Assembly: GCA_963847085.1 (NCBI GenBank)
Contig: CAWJYO010000009.1
Span: forward strand, 682,001 to 746,000
From: Ilyomonas sp963847085
GTDB lineage: Bacteria > Bacteroidota > Bacteroidia > Chitinophagales > Chitinophagaceae
DNA: 64,000 nt
Reading direction: 5' to 3'
Shown: piece by piece, positions 53,672 through 61,143 of the stretch
Position numbering within the stretch: position 1 is the first letter of the stretch
Layout: the number at the start of each line of letters is the position of its first letter
Position numbers and translations under genes: made by a program
The notes under the pieces: model-generated
Told to the model about the DNA's origin: nothing
The model's database searches: none
Seen by the model: only the letters and a program-made list of their open reading frames with translations

Positions 53672-56482
53672 TTATTTCTCCGGCAGCAATATTGCCTCCA
53701 ATACATTCTTGTTATTAAACAATTGATTGGCTGTTGCTTTTATGTCGGCAACCGTAATGGCATTTACTAATTTTTCATAATTGAAAAGGCGTTGTGCTGC
53801 ATCATTATTAAAATAAATGCCTTGCAGTTTGCTGCTCCAGTAACCGTTTTCTTTCACGCTTACTTTATGTTGTTCCAGCCAGGTTTTTTTCACCTTATCT
53901 AAGTTTACTTGCGACGGACCAAATTGCTTGATGCTGTCTATTTCCATTTGTGCTGCTTTCAGAACGGTATCAACATGCTCAGGACCAGTAGGCAATTGCA
54001 TTACAAACGAATAACTGTTGTACGGATATTTTTGCAAGCCGCCATAAATGCCGCCGCCATAAATGGCACTCATTTTTTCGCGGATGTCTTCAGTGATTTT
54101 AATGTTTAAAATTTCGGTAAGAGCAGCGGTTTTTAAATCTAAATCTTCGCTGTAAGCTACGTCGCCCGAATATACATTTATAATTAAGCTTTTGGGTTCG
54201 GTGCCTTTTCTAAAGGTAAACTTTTCATCCCCTTTTGTTGGGCGCAAACCATTGTCTTTAAACATGGCAGGTTTTTTTGTAGAAGGCAGGCTGCCGATGT
54301 ACTTTGCCAGTAACGGCTTCATTTTTACCGTGTCAATATTTCCTACAAAAATGAACGTAAAATCCTGCGCATCACCCAATTGTTCTTTGTAGATGGAAAG
54401 CATTCTGTCGAGGTTCGTTTTATCAAAATCAGAAGCCGTCGGCACTGCAATAGGAGCCAACGGATTGTTGGCATAACGCACTTTTATAAACGTATCAACA
54501 AAAGCTGTTTGCGGATCCTGCAAAGCAAATTGTGTAGCCGATTTTTGTTTTTCTTTCCACGCAGTAAACAATGCTTCGTCCTTGCGCGGCGAAGTGGCAA
54601 ACAGGTAAACCAATTGCAGCAAGGTTTCAAAATCTTTCACACTGCTGCCGCCGCTGATGCCGGAGTTTATCCTTCCAATGCTTGGTGAAGCAGAAGCGGT
54701 TTTGCCTGATAAAACTTTAGATAAATCGGTGGGCGAAAAATCGCCGATTCCCATCTGCTGAACAACACTTGCTGCGAAAGTGGCATTTTGTTTATCTGCC
54801 GCACCATACAACGATTGTCCGCCTTTGCGGAAAGATGTCATTACAATTTCGTCGTCTTTAAATGTGGTGGGCTTTAATATTACTTTGGCGCCGTTGGTGT
54901 ATGTAATTTCGGTAACACCCAATTCACTATTTTTTTTCTCGCTTGCTATCTTGCCTGCAACAGGTGTTGTTTTCATCAGTTGTGCAGCCACCGTTTTTTC
55001 TTCATAAGGTTTTACGGTACTGTTCAGAACGGTTTTAGCCAACGCGAGTAATTGCGTACTGTCGGGCAGTTTAAAATTGCCATTGGCAGGGCCTTGCAAG
55101 CTCACAAAAATGTTTTCATTGCTTTTTAATGAATCAGCCAGCGAATTCACTTCTTTAAGTGTGATGCCAGGCAGCAATTGTTTGTAATAATTATATTCAG
55201 CCGCAATACCGGGCGAAGGTTCTGCCGTTAAAAATAAACGGATGTATTCGGCTGCTAACTGACCTGATTCGGTTTTAGCGCGATTGTTATACAATTGCTC
55301 AATGGCTGCCATCTGGTCTTTCTTAGCGCGTTCTAATTCGGTTTCGGTAAAGCCGTATTCTTTCGCACGTTCTACTTCCGTCATCATGGCTGTTAATGCA
55401 GTATCAGGACCTTGTCCGCCTGCCACTGCAAAAGCATTGAAGCTTTCGTAATTGCGTGCTTCGCTGCCATAGCCCGCGGCAGCATACAGGTAGGGAGGAT
55501 GACTGCTATGCGACAAGTCGGTAAGCCGCTGGTTAAGGAGTGAAGTGAAAAGGTTTTTTATCAAATCATCGCGATAGTCGCGCAGTGTAATTTCCTGTTT
55601 TTCTTTTCTGATGGGATACTGAACCTGTACAATGTAATTGGTGGCTTCTTTATCGGTAACTACCATTGCACGGCTTACTTGTCTTGCCGGAACTGAAGCA
55701 TAAAAACGCTCTTTTTCAGCCGCCGGATTTTTCAATCCGCCAAAGTATTCTTTTACCAGTTGTTCGGTTTTGTTTACATCAACATCGCCTACAATAATGA
55801 CTGCCTGCAAATCGGGGCGATACCAGGTTTTGTAAAAACGAATCAGGTTAGAATCGGGAGTACTTCTTACAATGCTGTCAATGCCAATGGGGATGCGGTC
55901 TGCATAACGTGAACCTTCGTACTGCACCGGATACAGTTTGCGAAACATGCGGTCTTCGGCGCCTTTGCCTAACCGCGCTTCTTCCAGCACCACAGGTCGC
56001 TCACTGCTTATTTGTGCAGGATCAAATGTTAAACCCGAAGCCCAATCTTCCAACACAGATAAGCCTTTGCGAAGGTTGCCTGTATCACTTAACGGAATAG
56101 GCAAAATATAAACAGTTTCATCGAAGCCGGTATAAGCATTCAAATCTGCACCAAACTGAACGCCCATTTTTTGTAAAAAATCTACCAAATCATTCTTGGC
56201 AAAATGTGTGGTTCCATTAAACGCCATGTGTTCGGTTAAATGTGCCAAACCCTGTTGGTTTTCTTCTTCTAAAATAGAGCCTGCATTCTCTACCAAACGC
56301 AGTTCTGCTTTGTTTTCGGGCGTTTTATTATGGCGGATAATATAGGTTAATCCGTTAGCTAACCTGCCCATTCTCACACTGGTATCAAGCGGTAACTTTT
56401 CATCTAAATTTTGTGCGTTTGTTTTTGTGCAAAACAAAAGGAGCAACATCGCAAACGCAAGGGTATAAAGCTTTGTAGGCAT
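53672..56482 (-). CDS. M16-family zinc metallopeptidase (pitrilysin-like)
   Basis: The start at 56482 (MPTKLYTLAFAMLLLLFCTKTNAQ) gives a signal peptide and a 936-residue protein. The inverted zinc motif HxxEH is at His81, Glu84 and His85 (HLTEHMAFNGTTHF). LVENAGSILEEENQQG is ahead of it and the distal Glu region follows about 80 residues later. Two M16 halves are present: N-terminal active half, and C-terminal inactive half with KRIFNYEKLVNAITVADIK-like features. It is a periplasmic or outer-surface peptidase degrading peptides; the exact role is unknown. Intact frame throughout, unlike neighbours. Confidence 0.9.
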   Translation of the reverse strand: MPTKLYTLAFAMLLLLFCTKTNAQNLDEKLPLDTSVRMGRLANGLTYIIRHNKTPENKAELRLVENAGSILEEENQQGLAHLTEHMAFNGTTHFAKNDLVDFLQKMGVQFGADLNAYTGFDETVYILPIPLSDTGNLRKGLSVLEDWASGLTFDPAQISSERPVVLEEARLGKGAEDRMFRKLYPVQYEGSRYADRIPIGIDSIVRSTPDSNLIRFYKTWYRPDLQAVIIVGDVDVNKTEQLVKEYFGGLKNPAAEKERFYASVPARQVSRAMVVTDKEATNYIVQVQYPIRKEKQEITLRDYRDDLIKNLFTSLLNQRLTDLSHSSHPPYLYAAAGYGSEARNYESFNAFAVAGGQGPDTALTAMMTEVERAKEYGFTETELERAKKDQMAAIEQLYNNRAKTESGQLAAEYIRLFLTAEPSPGIAAEYNYYKQLLPGITLKEVNSLADSLKSNENIFVSLQGPANGNFKLPDSTQLLALAKTVLNSTVKPYEEKTVAAQLMKTTPVAGKIASEKKNSELGVTEITYTNGAKVILKPTTFKDDEIVMTSFRKGGQSLYGAADKQNATFAASVVQQMGIGDFSPTDLSKVLSGKTASASPSIGRINSGISGGSSVKDFETLLQLVYLFATSPRKDEALFTAWKEKQKSATQFALQDPQTAFVDTFIKVRYANNPLAPIAVPTASDFDKTNLDRMLSIYKEQLGDAQDFTFIFVGNIDTVKMKPLLAKYIGSLPSTKKPAMFKDNGLRPTKGDEKFTFRKGTEPKSLIINVYSGDVAYSEDLDLKTAALTEILNIKITEDIREKMSAIYGGGIYGGLQKYPYNSYSFVMQLPTGPEHVDTVLKAAQMEIDSIKQFGPSQVNLDKVKKTWLEQHKVSVKENGYWSSKLQGIYFNNDAAQRLFNYEKLVNAITVADIKATANQLFNNKNVLEAILLPEK

Positions 56483-56757
56483 CGTAGTAAAAAAGTTTAG
56501 GCGCAAATGTATTGGAAACAAAAGTTGTTTGGCAGTGATAAATGATAAAAGTAATGTGAAGGATGAAATGGTGTCTTACATTTCTTAAGTGCCCGGCGCC
56601 TACATTTAAGATATTTGCCGAATGCGGATATTCCATGTTCCGTTACGATGAAACGAGGACTTATTAGTATTACAACTTACGATGTTATACCACGTCTGCT
56701 CTGCTTGCGGCCATACTTTGCTATCTACATACCCTTCGTCATCGCACTTATTGTTTG

Positions 56758-57171
56758 CTATAAATTATCATCAACAAATACTTTGCAATAGGCTTTAATT
56801 TGTTGGCGAACTTGCCTGAATTGCGCTTTGATTTCTTCTTCTGTTCCTGTTGCTTTTGCCGGATCTTGAAAGTTTTGGTGAAACTTTTTTGCTTTTGTTG
56901 GAAAGAAGGGACAACGCTCTTTCGCATTGTCGCAAACGGTGATTACATAATCAAAATCAATGTTGCGATATTCATCAATATTATTGGATGTATGATGCGA
57001 AATATCAACTCCGTCTTCCTTCATTGTTTCGATGGCTCTTCTGTTAACGCCGTGTGTTTCTATGCCTGCGCTATACACTTCTGCTTTATCACCTGCAAAG
57101 TGTTGTAAATAACCTTCAGCGATCTGACTTCTGCAACTATTTCCTGTGCAAAGCACCAAAATTTTTTTCAT
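56758..57171 (-). CDS. arsC: Arsenate reductase, thioredoxin-coupled (low-molecular-weight phosphatase type)
   Basis: The 137-residue protein has the P-loop CTGNSCRS (nucleophile Cys8, Arg14) and the redox pair Cys80 and Cys87 in ITVCDNAKERCPFFP, spaced as in the thioredoxin-linked ArsC of Staphylococcus. HQNFQDPAKATG supplies the Asp-Pro general acid. It reduces arsenate to arsenite in the cytoplasm for export. It is the last gene of the ars operon, 2 bases after the metallophosphoesterase stop. Confidence 0.92.
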   Translation of the reverse strand: MKKILVLCTGNSCRSQIAEGYLQHFAGDKAEVYSAGIETHGVNRRAIETMKEDGVDISHHTSNNIDEYRNIDFDYVITVCDNAKERCPFFPTKAKKFHQNFQDPAKATGTEEEIKAQFRQVRQQIKAYCKVFVDDNL

Positions 57172-57173
57172 AT

Positions 57174-57947
57174 TTAAACTCCTTTTCTAAGCATGTCAGC
57201 GTATTCATTTGGCAAAGGACTGTCTTCAATAGCTTTTGCTGCTTTTTCTATATCATATTCAAATCTTATATACTCTACCTGCACTGCATCTTTGTTTCTT
57301 ATGCTGCTATCAGCATTGATAGTAAGCATTACATAACAACCTTTTGAATTGCCATCTTTTGGTTTACCTACTGAACCAATGTTGACAGCATGACGGTAAT
57401 GAAGATTTTCTTCTGGTTCTGTCGGCAGTATTCTATGATAGGGTTTGTGAGTATGTCCAAAACACATTATATCTGCATCTGCCCCTTCCATTATTCTTAT
57501 CAGGCTCCTTTCATCCCTATCTTCAAATAAATACTCATTGATCTTTCTTGGACTACCGTGTACTAACAATAAGTTGAGCTTGTCGTTATTCAACTGAAAC
57601 TCAACTTTAATGTGTGCTGGTAAGGTTCTTAAATAATTCCGTTCTTCTGGCTTTACTAAAGAGTTTGTGAAGCTAATGGAGATTTTGCCCATGTCTTTTT
57701 CAGGCTCGGTTTTGTAAGCACAACCACATTCATCACTCATTAAACCAATACCCTGGTCGTAGTTACCCGCTATGGTTGGAATGCCCCTTCTTCTTATTTC
57801 GTTGATTACTTCGTTGGGCCAGATATTGTAACCTACCAAATCACCAAGGCAATAAATAGCATCCGGATTTTGTTCTTCAATGCTTCTAAAACAGGCTTCC
57901 AGCGCGGGAAGGTTTGCATGTATATCGCTGAACAATGCAATTCTCAT
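57174..57947 (-). CDS. Metallophosphoesterase encoded within the ars operon
   Basis: The start at 57947 (MRIALFSDIHANLPALEAC) gives 257 residues and follows the acr3 stop by 10 bases. The longer frame would overlap acr3. The calcineurin-like motifs are complete: SDIHANLPALE, CLGDLVGYN, GNYDQG, LLVHGSPRKINEYLF and GHTHKPYHR, in the YfcE/ApaH-like class. It would hydrolyse a phosphomonoester or diester using two metal ions. Its tight placement between acr3 and arsC argues for a role in arsenic handling, such as dealing with arsenylated or phosphate-starvation metabolites, but that is inference. Confidence 0.88.
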   Translation of the reverse strand: MRIALFSDIHANLPALEACFRSIEEQNPDAIYCLGDLVGYNIWPNEVINEIRRRGIPTIAGNYDQGIGLMSDECGCAYKTEPEKDMGKISISFTNSLVKPEERNYLRTLPAHIKVEFQLNNDKLNLLLVHGSPRKINEYLFEDRDERSLIRIMEGADADIMCFGHTHKPYHRILPTEPEENLHYRHAVNIGSVGKPKDGNSKGCYVMLTINADSSIRNKDAVQVEYIRFEYDIEKAAKAIEDSPLPNEYADMLRKGV

Positions 57948-57957
57948 AAAAAAGGTT

Positions 57958-59040
57958 TTAAGCGTTTTGTAATTGCTGCCCTGTGTAGTATTTTCTTCTG
58001 AACCAAAAAGCCACATTGACTAAAGCAATGAGTGCCGGAACTTCTACCAATGGTCCTATTACTCCGGCAAAAGCTTGTCCGCTGTTGATACCAAATACAC
58101 CGATTGCTACTGCAATGGCTAATTCAAAATTGTTACCTGCTGCTGTGAAAGCTATTGATGCATTGGTTGAATAATCTGCTCCCATTTTTCTGCCTATGAA
58201 GAAACTTACCATAAACATAATGGCAAAGTAGATGACTAATGGAATGGCTATTCTTACCACATCAAAAGGTATCTGAACAATCAATTTACCTTTAAGGCTA
58301 AACATTACAACGATGGTAAAGAGTAAGGCTATTAATGTTATTGGTGAAATAATTGGAATGAATCTGTTTTGATACCAATCTTCACCTTTTGCTTTTCTTA
58401 GAATTAAACGGGTCAACACACCTGCTGCGAAAGGAAGGCCTAAATAAATGGCAACGCTTTTTGCAATTTGGATTATCGTAATATTCACTTCTGATCCTTT
58501 TATACCAAAGTAAGGTGGAAGTATTGTAACAAATAGATAAGCATAAACGCTGTAAAGCAATACCTGGAAGATACTGTTTAAAGCCACTAAACCTGCTGCA
58601 TATTCACGGCTGCCTTCTGCAAGCTCATTCCATACAACAACCATTGCAATGCAACGAGCTAAGCCAATTAAAATAAGCCCTACCATGTATTCAGGATAGT
58701 CGTGTAAAAACAAGATGGCAAGGATGAACATCAGGATCGGACCTATCACCCAATTCAGGAATAATGACATTCCTAAGACCATTGTATTCTTAAATACCTC
58801 TTTCAACTTCTCGTATCTCACTTTTGCAAAAGGTGGATACATCATAAGTATTAAACCGAGTGCTAAAGGAATGTTTGTAGTTCCTGTTGAAAAGTAATTG
58901 ATGAAGGTTGAAGACGATGGAAAGAAGTAGCCTATAGCTACTCCTATAGCCATTGCTAAAAATATCCATAAGGTTAAATACCTGTCTAAGAAACTTAACT
59001 TCTTTCGTTCGTTAGCCGGAGCACAGTTGTTTACTGACAT
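57958..59040 (-). CDS. acr3: ACR3-family arsenite efflux transporter
   Basis: The 360-residue protein has ten hydrophobic helices with the family motifs FLDRYLTLWIFLAMAIGVAIGY, NIPLALGLILMMYPPFAKV, the key Cys in IGLARCIAMVVVWNELA and FTAAGNNFELAIAVAIGVFG. It exports As(III) across the inner membrane, driven by proton motive force. It lies in the ars operon between arsN2 and the metallophosphoesterase. Intact. Confidence 0.95.
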   Translation of the reverse strand: MSVNNCAPANERKKLSFLDRYLTLWIFLAMAIGVAIGYFFPSSSTFINYFSTGTTNIPLALGLILMMYPPFAKVRYEKLKEVFKNTMVLGMSLFLNWVIGPILMFILAILFLHDYPEYMVGLILIGLARCIAMVVVWNELAEGSREYAAGLVALNSIFQVLLYSVYAYLFVTILPPYFGIKGSEVNITIIQIAKSVAIYLGLPFAAGVLTRLILRKAKGEDWYQNRFIPIISPITLIALLFTIVVMFSLKGKLIVQIPFDVVRIAIPLVIYFAIMFMVSFFIGRKMGADYSTNASIAFTAAGNNFELAIAVAIGVFGINSGQAFAGVIGPLVEVPALIALVNVAFWFRRKYYTGQQLQNA

Positions 59041-59074
59041 TTTGTTTTTATGCTAATTCTTAGAATGCTTGTTG

Positions 59075-59521
59075 TTATTGTATTTTCTTTTGCATTACGA
59101 TTGCGCTAACCGGACAGACATGGCCGAATTCTGATGAAGCTTTCAGTACCTCCGGCACTTCTGTTCTTGTTATTTTTTGGTAGCCTTTTCGTTCAAAATA
59201 TTGTGGTGCAGTTTCGGTAAGTAAGTACATACAATGAACTCCTTTGGTTAAGGCGTACTGTTCTAACTGTTCGATTAATAGCGACGCTATATGCTGGTTT
59301 CGATACGCTCTATCTACTACCAATGAACGTAGTAAACCACAACTGCCATAAAGCTCCAAGCCAATATTACCGATAACTGTATTTTCATCACGCGCGACAA
59401 AAAAGTTTTCCAACGAAGCAGGTAAATCATCGACAGGCAACTTTTCTGTTTGCAAAAGCCGAACAACGTCTTGCCTGATCGCATCATTTGCCTGTTTGAT
59501 TATCGGATGGATTGTATTCAT
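59075..59521 (-). CDS. arsN2: GNAT acetyltransferase, ArsN2-like
   Basis: The 148-residue protein has the GNAT acetyl-CoA motif LLRSLVVDRAYRNQHIASLLIEQLE with R/Q-x-x-G/A-like spacing, and ETAPQYFERKGYQKI near the end. ArsN-type acetyltransferases in ars operons acetylate organoarsenicals or arsenic-containing antibiotics such as arsinothricin (ArsN1); ArsN2 is the related group commonly found beside arsM and acr3. The position here supports that name. The exact substrate is unproven. Confidence 0.8.
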   Translation of the reverse strand: MNTIHPIIKQANDAIRQDVVRLLQTEKLPVDDLPASLENFFVARDENTVIGNIGLELYGSCGLLRSLVVDRAYRNQHIASLLIEQLEQYALTKGVHCMYLLTETAPQYFERKGYQKITRTEVPEVLKASSEFGHVCPVSAIVMQKKIQ

Positions 59522-59535
59522 GTTAGATCATTAAT

Positions 59536-60390
59536 TTAATTGCAGCAATCGGTGCCGCAGCAGGATTTAGATTTTTCTGCATAAACGGTAATGCTAAAAA
59601 TGCCTGTTCGATTGCTTAAAGTTTTGAATTTGGTAAATTCTTCCTCATTCAAATACTGTTTTAAAATATCGTCAGGAATATGAATTGGCTTTGTCCTTTT
59701 GCACTGTGTTACGTTAGTAAAGCCATTGGTTTTGATTAATTCAAGTATACATTTCTTTCTGAATCGCTCCGCTACACAACCGGCATACATTTCAGCGCTT
59801 CTTTGCGTCCTTTTGGTAAGTTTACCTTCTAATACAATATCGGAAATACTGAAAAGTGCCCGCCCGGCTTTAGTACACGATATATTTCTTTAATAACTCC
59901 ATCTTTGTTGGGCACAAGATTTAATACACAGTTGCTTACAATCACGTCGGCTGCATTTGCCGTTACCGGCATTTTTTCAATATCGCCTTGTCGAAACTCT
60001 ACATTGTAATAAGCCTCGTTTTTCTGCATTGGCTCTTGCTTTTTCAATCATGGCAGGCGTAAAGTCAATGCCGATAACTTTACCATCTTCTCCTGTTTCG
60101 GCTCTTGCAATAAAGCAGTCGTTGCCTGCTCCACTTCCCAAATCAATTACAGTATTTCCTTTTTTTATTCTGGCAAATTGCGTTGGCAAACCGCAGCCCA
60201 AACCCAAATCTGCATCAGGGTTATAACCTTCTATATTGCTGTAATCATCTGTCATGATATTATACACTTCAGTTGAACAGCAGCCAGAGCCGCAACAGGA
60301 CGATTGATTGGTTTCTTTGTCTTGCAAAGCGATTTCGCTGTATTTCTTTCTAACAATGTCTTTGAGGTTTTCTGAATTTTCCATTTCCAT
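59536..60390 (-). CDS. arsM: Arsenite methyltransferase, two frameshifts
   Basis: The first part (MEMENSENLKDIVRKKYSEIALQ, CCGSGCC, VIDLGSGAGNDCFIARAETGEDGKVIGID) is a SAM-methyltransferase with Cys-rich N-terminal arsenic ligands. The frame shifts near 60011 (one extra base; repair gives GYYNVEFRQGDIEKMP) and again near 59845 (one base missing in TTT; repair gives HFSVFSDIVLEGKL). It finishes with EMYAGCVAERF ... SCCGTDCCN. Rejoined it is about 285 residues, typical ArsM. It methylates As(III) stepwise to volatile or less toxic species. Errors at homopolymers suggest assembly artefacts. Confidence 0.85.
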
Positions 60391-60400
60391 TTGTTTATGA

Positions 60401-60730
60401 TTAACAACAATTGTTTTTCTTTTCGAGTTTCACGGCTATGGCTGAAAAATAATTTTGCAGCTTCGCGATTGCTTTCTCATTTATGCAATAACAAACACTA
60501 TTGCCTTCAACGTTTCCCTTTATTAATCCTGCATTTTTAAGTTCCTTCAAATGTTGCGAAATGGTCGGTTGTGCAAGGGGTAACTCATTTACAATATCGC
60601 CACAAATACAAGTACCAACTTTTATGAGATATTCAATGATGGCAATTCTCGCAGGATGGCCCAGGGCTTTGGTTAATGTTGCAATCGCGTTTTGTTTATC
60701 TGTAAAGTGTTCTGTTTTTGTAGCTCCCAT
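60401..60730 (-). CDS. arsR: ArsR/SmtB-family arsenic-responsive repressor
   Basis: The 109-residue winged-helix protein has the DNA-reading helix region LPLAQPTISQHLKELKNAGLIKG and a beta-wing VEGNSVCYCINEKA. Cys residues in GTCICGDIV and the C-terminal KKNNCC tail are candidates for As(III) sensing. It is the first gene of the ars operon, 10 bases ahead of arsM. A perfect 16-bp palindrome lies just upstream of its start and is the likely operator. Confidence 0.93.
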   Translation of the reverse strand: MGATKTEHFTDKQNAIATLTKALGHPARIAIIEYLIKVGTCICGDIVNELPLAQPTISQHLKELKNAGLIKGNVEGNSVCYCINEKAIAKLQNYFSAIAVKLEKKNNCC

Positions 60731-60739
60731 ATTTAAATT

Positions 60740-60755
60740 TAATATTGCAATATTA
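60740..60755 (-). promoter_or_regulatory. Palindromic candidate ArsR operator overlapping the ars promoter
   Basis: TAATATTGCAATATTA is a perfect palindrome 9 bases before the arsR start. On the minus strand it includes TAATATTG, one mismatch from the -7 box TAnnTTTG, with a TTTG (in TTTGTTTTTG) 18 bases upstream as a -33 candidate. Binding here would block transcription. Confidence 0.55.
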
Positions 60756-60919
60756 CGATAAAGATGACAAAAACAAATTTTCCTGTCAAAGTTCTTGGAG
60801 TGGCAGATAAAACGGAGTGATTGAATGAGGTGCTTTGAAGTTACAAGTGGTTAGGTAGTGCTCTGAAGTGTATGATTAGAGTTTCTATTTGCTATCAGTA
60901 CCTGCCAGGCGTTCGGCTA

Positions 60920-61028
60920 ACGTTCCGTCAGGAACGGCAGGGGGGTAGAAAATAAGGCAAAACCAAACATGGCTCCGTGCCGTCAGGAACGATACAATAC
61001 AACTCCCAAAGAGTATCGTTCCTGACGG
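60920..61028. repeat. Palindromic repeat cluster with CGTCAGGAAC core
   Basis: CCGTCAGGAACGATAC (60980-60995) and GTATCGTTCCTGACGG (61013-61028) are exact reverse complements. A further partial palindrome, GTTCCGTCAGGAAC, lies near 60921-60934. Similar palindromes recur in Bacteroidota intergenic DNA. The surrounding gap 60731-61143 has no gene. Confidence 0.65.
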
Positions 61029-61143
61029 AACATTTGGAAACCAGTTGTGCGGAAGCACCGAATAATGAAAGAACTACCCTCATACATGTAAGAGCACAAC
61101 GAGTGGTTAAATAGGGTTGAAATTATGTTACAGTAAAAGAAAG

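Noticed and set aside
56483..56757. Possible small gene between the M16 peptidase and arsC
   Set aside because: Frames on both strands are short, lack a credible start and show no protein-like composition.
57948..58016. Longer N-terminus for the metallophosphoesterase
   Set aside because: It would overlap the acr3 coding end and place 23 unrelated residues before the conserved MRIALFSDIHAN start.
6638..60390. Programmed +1 frameshifting as an explanation for the split genes
   Set aside because: The sites share no common slippery sequence or downstream structure that I can see, and they occur in many unrelated genes including nrdA, nrdB and gatB. Consensus errors are simpler.
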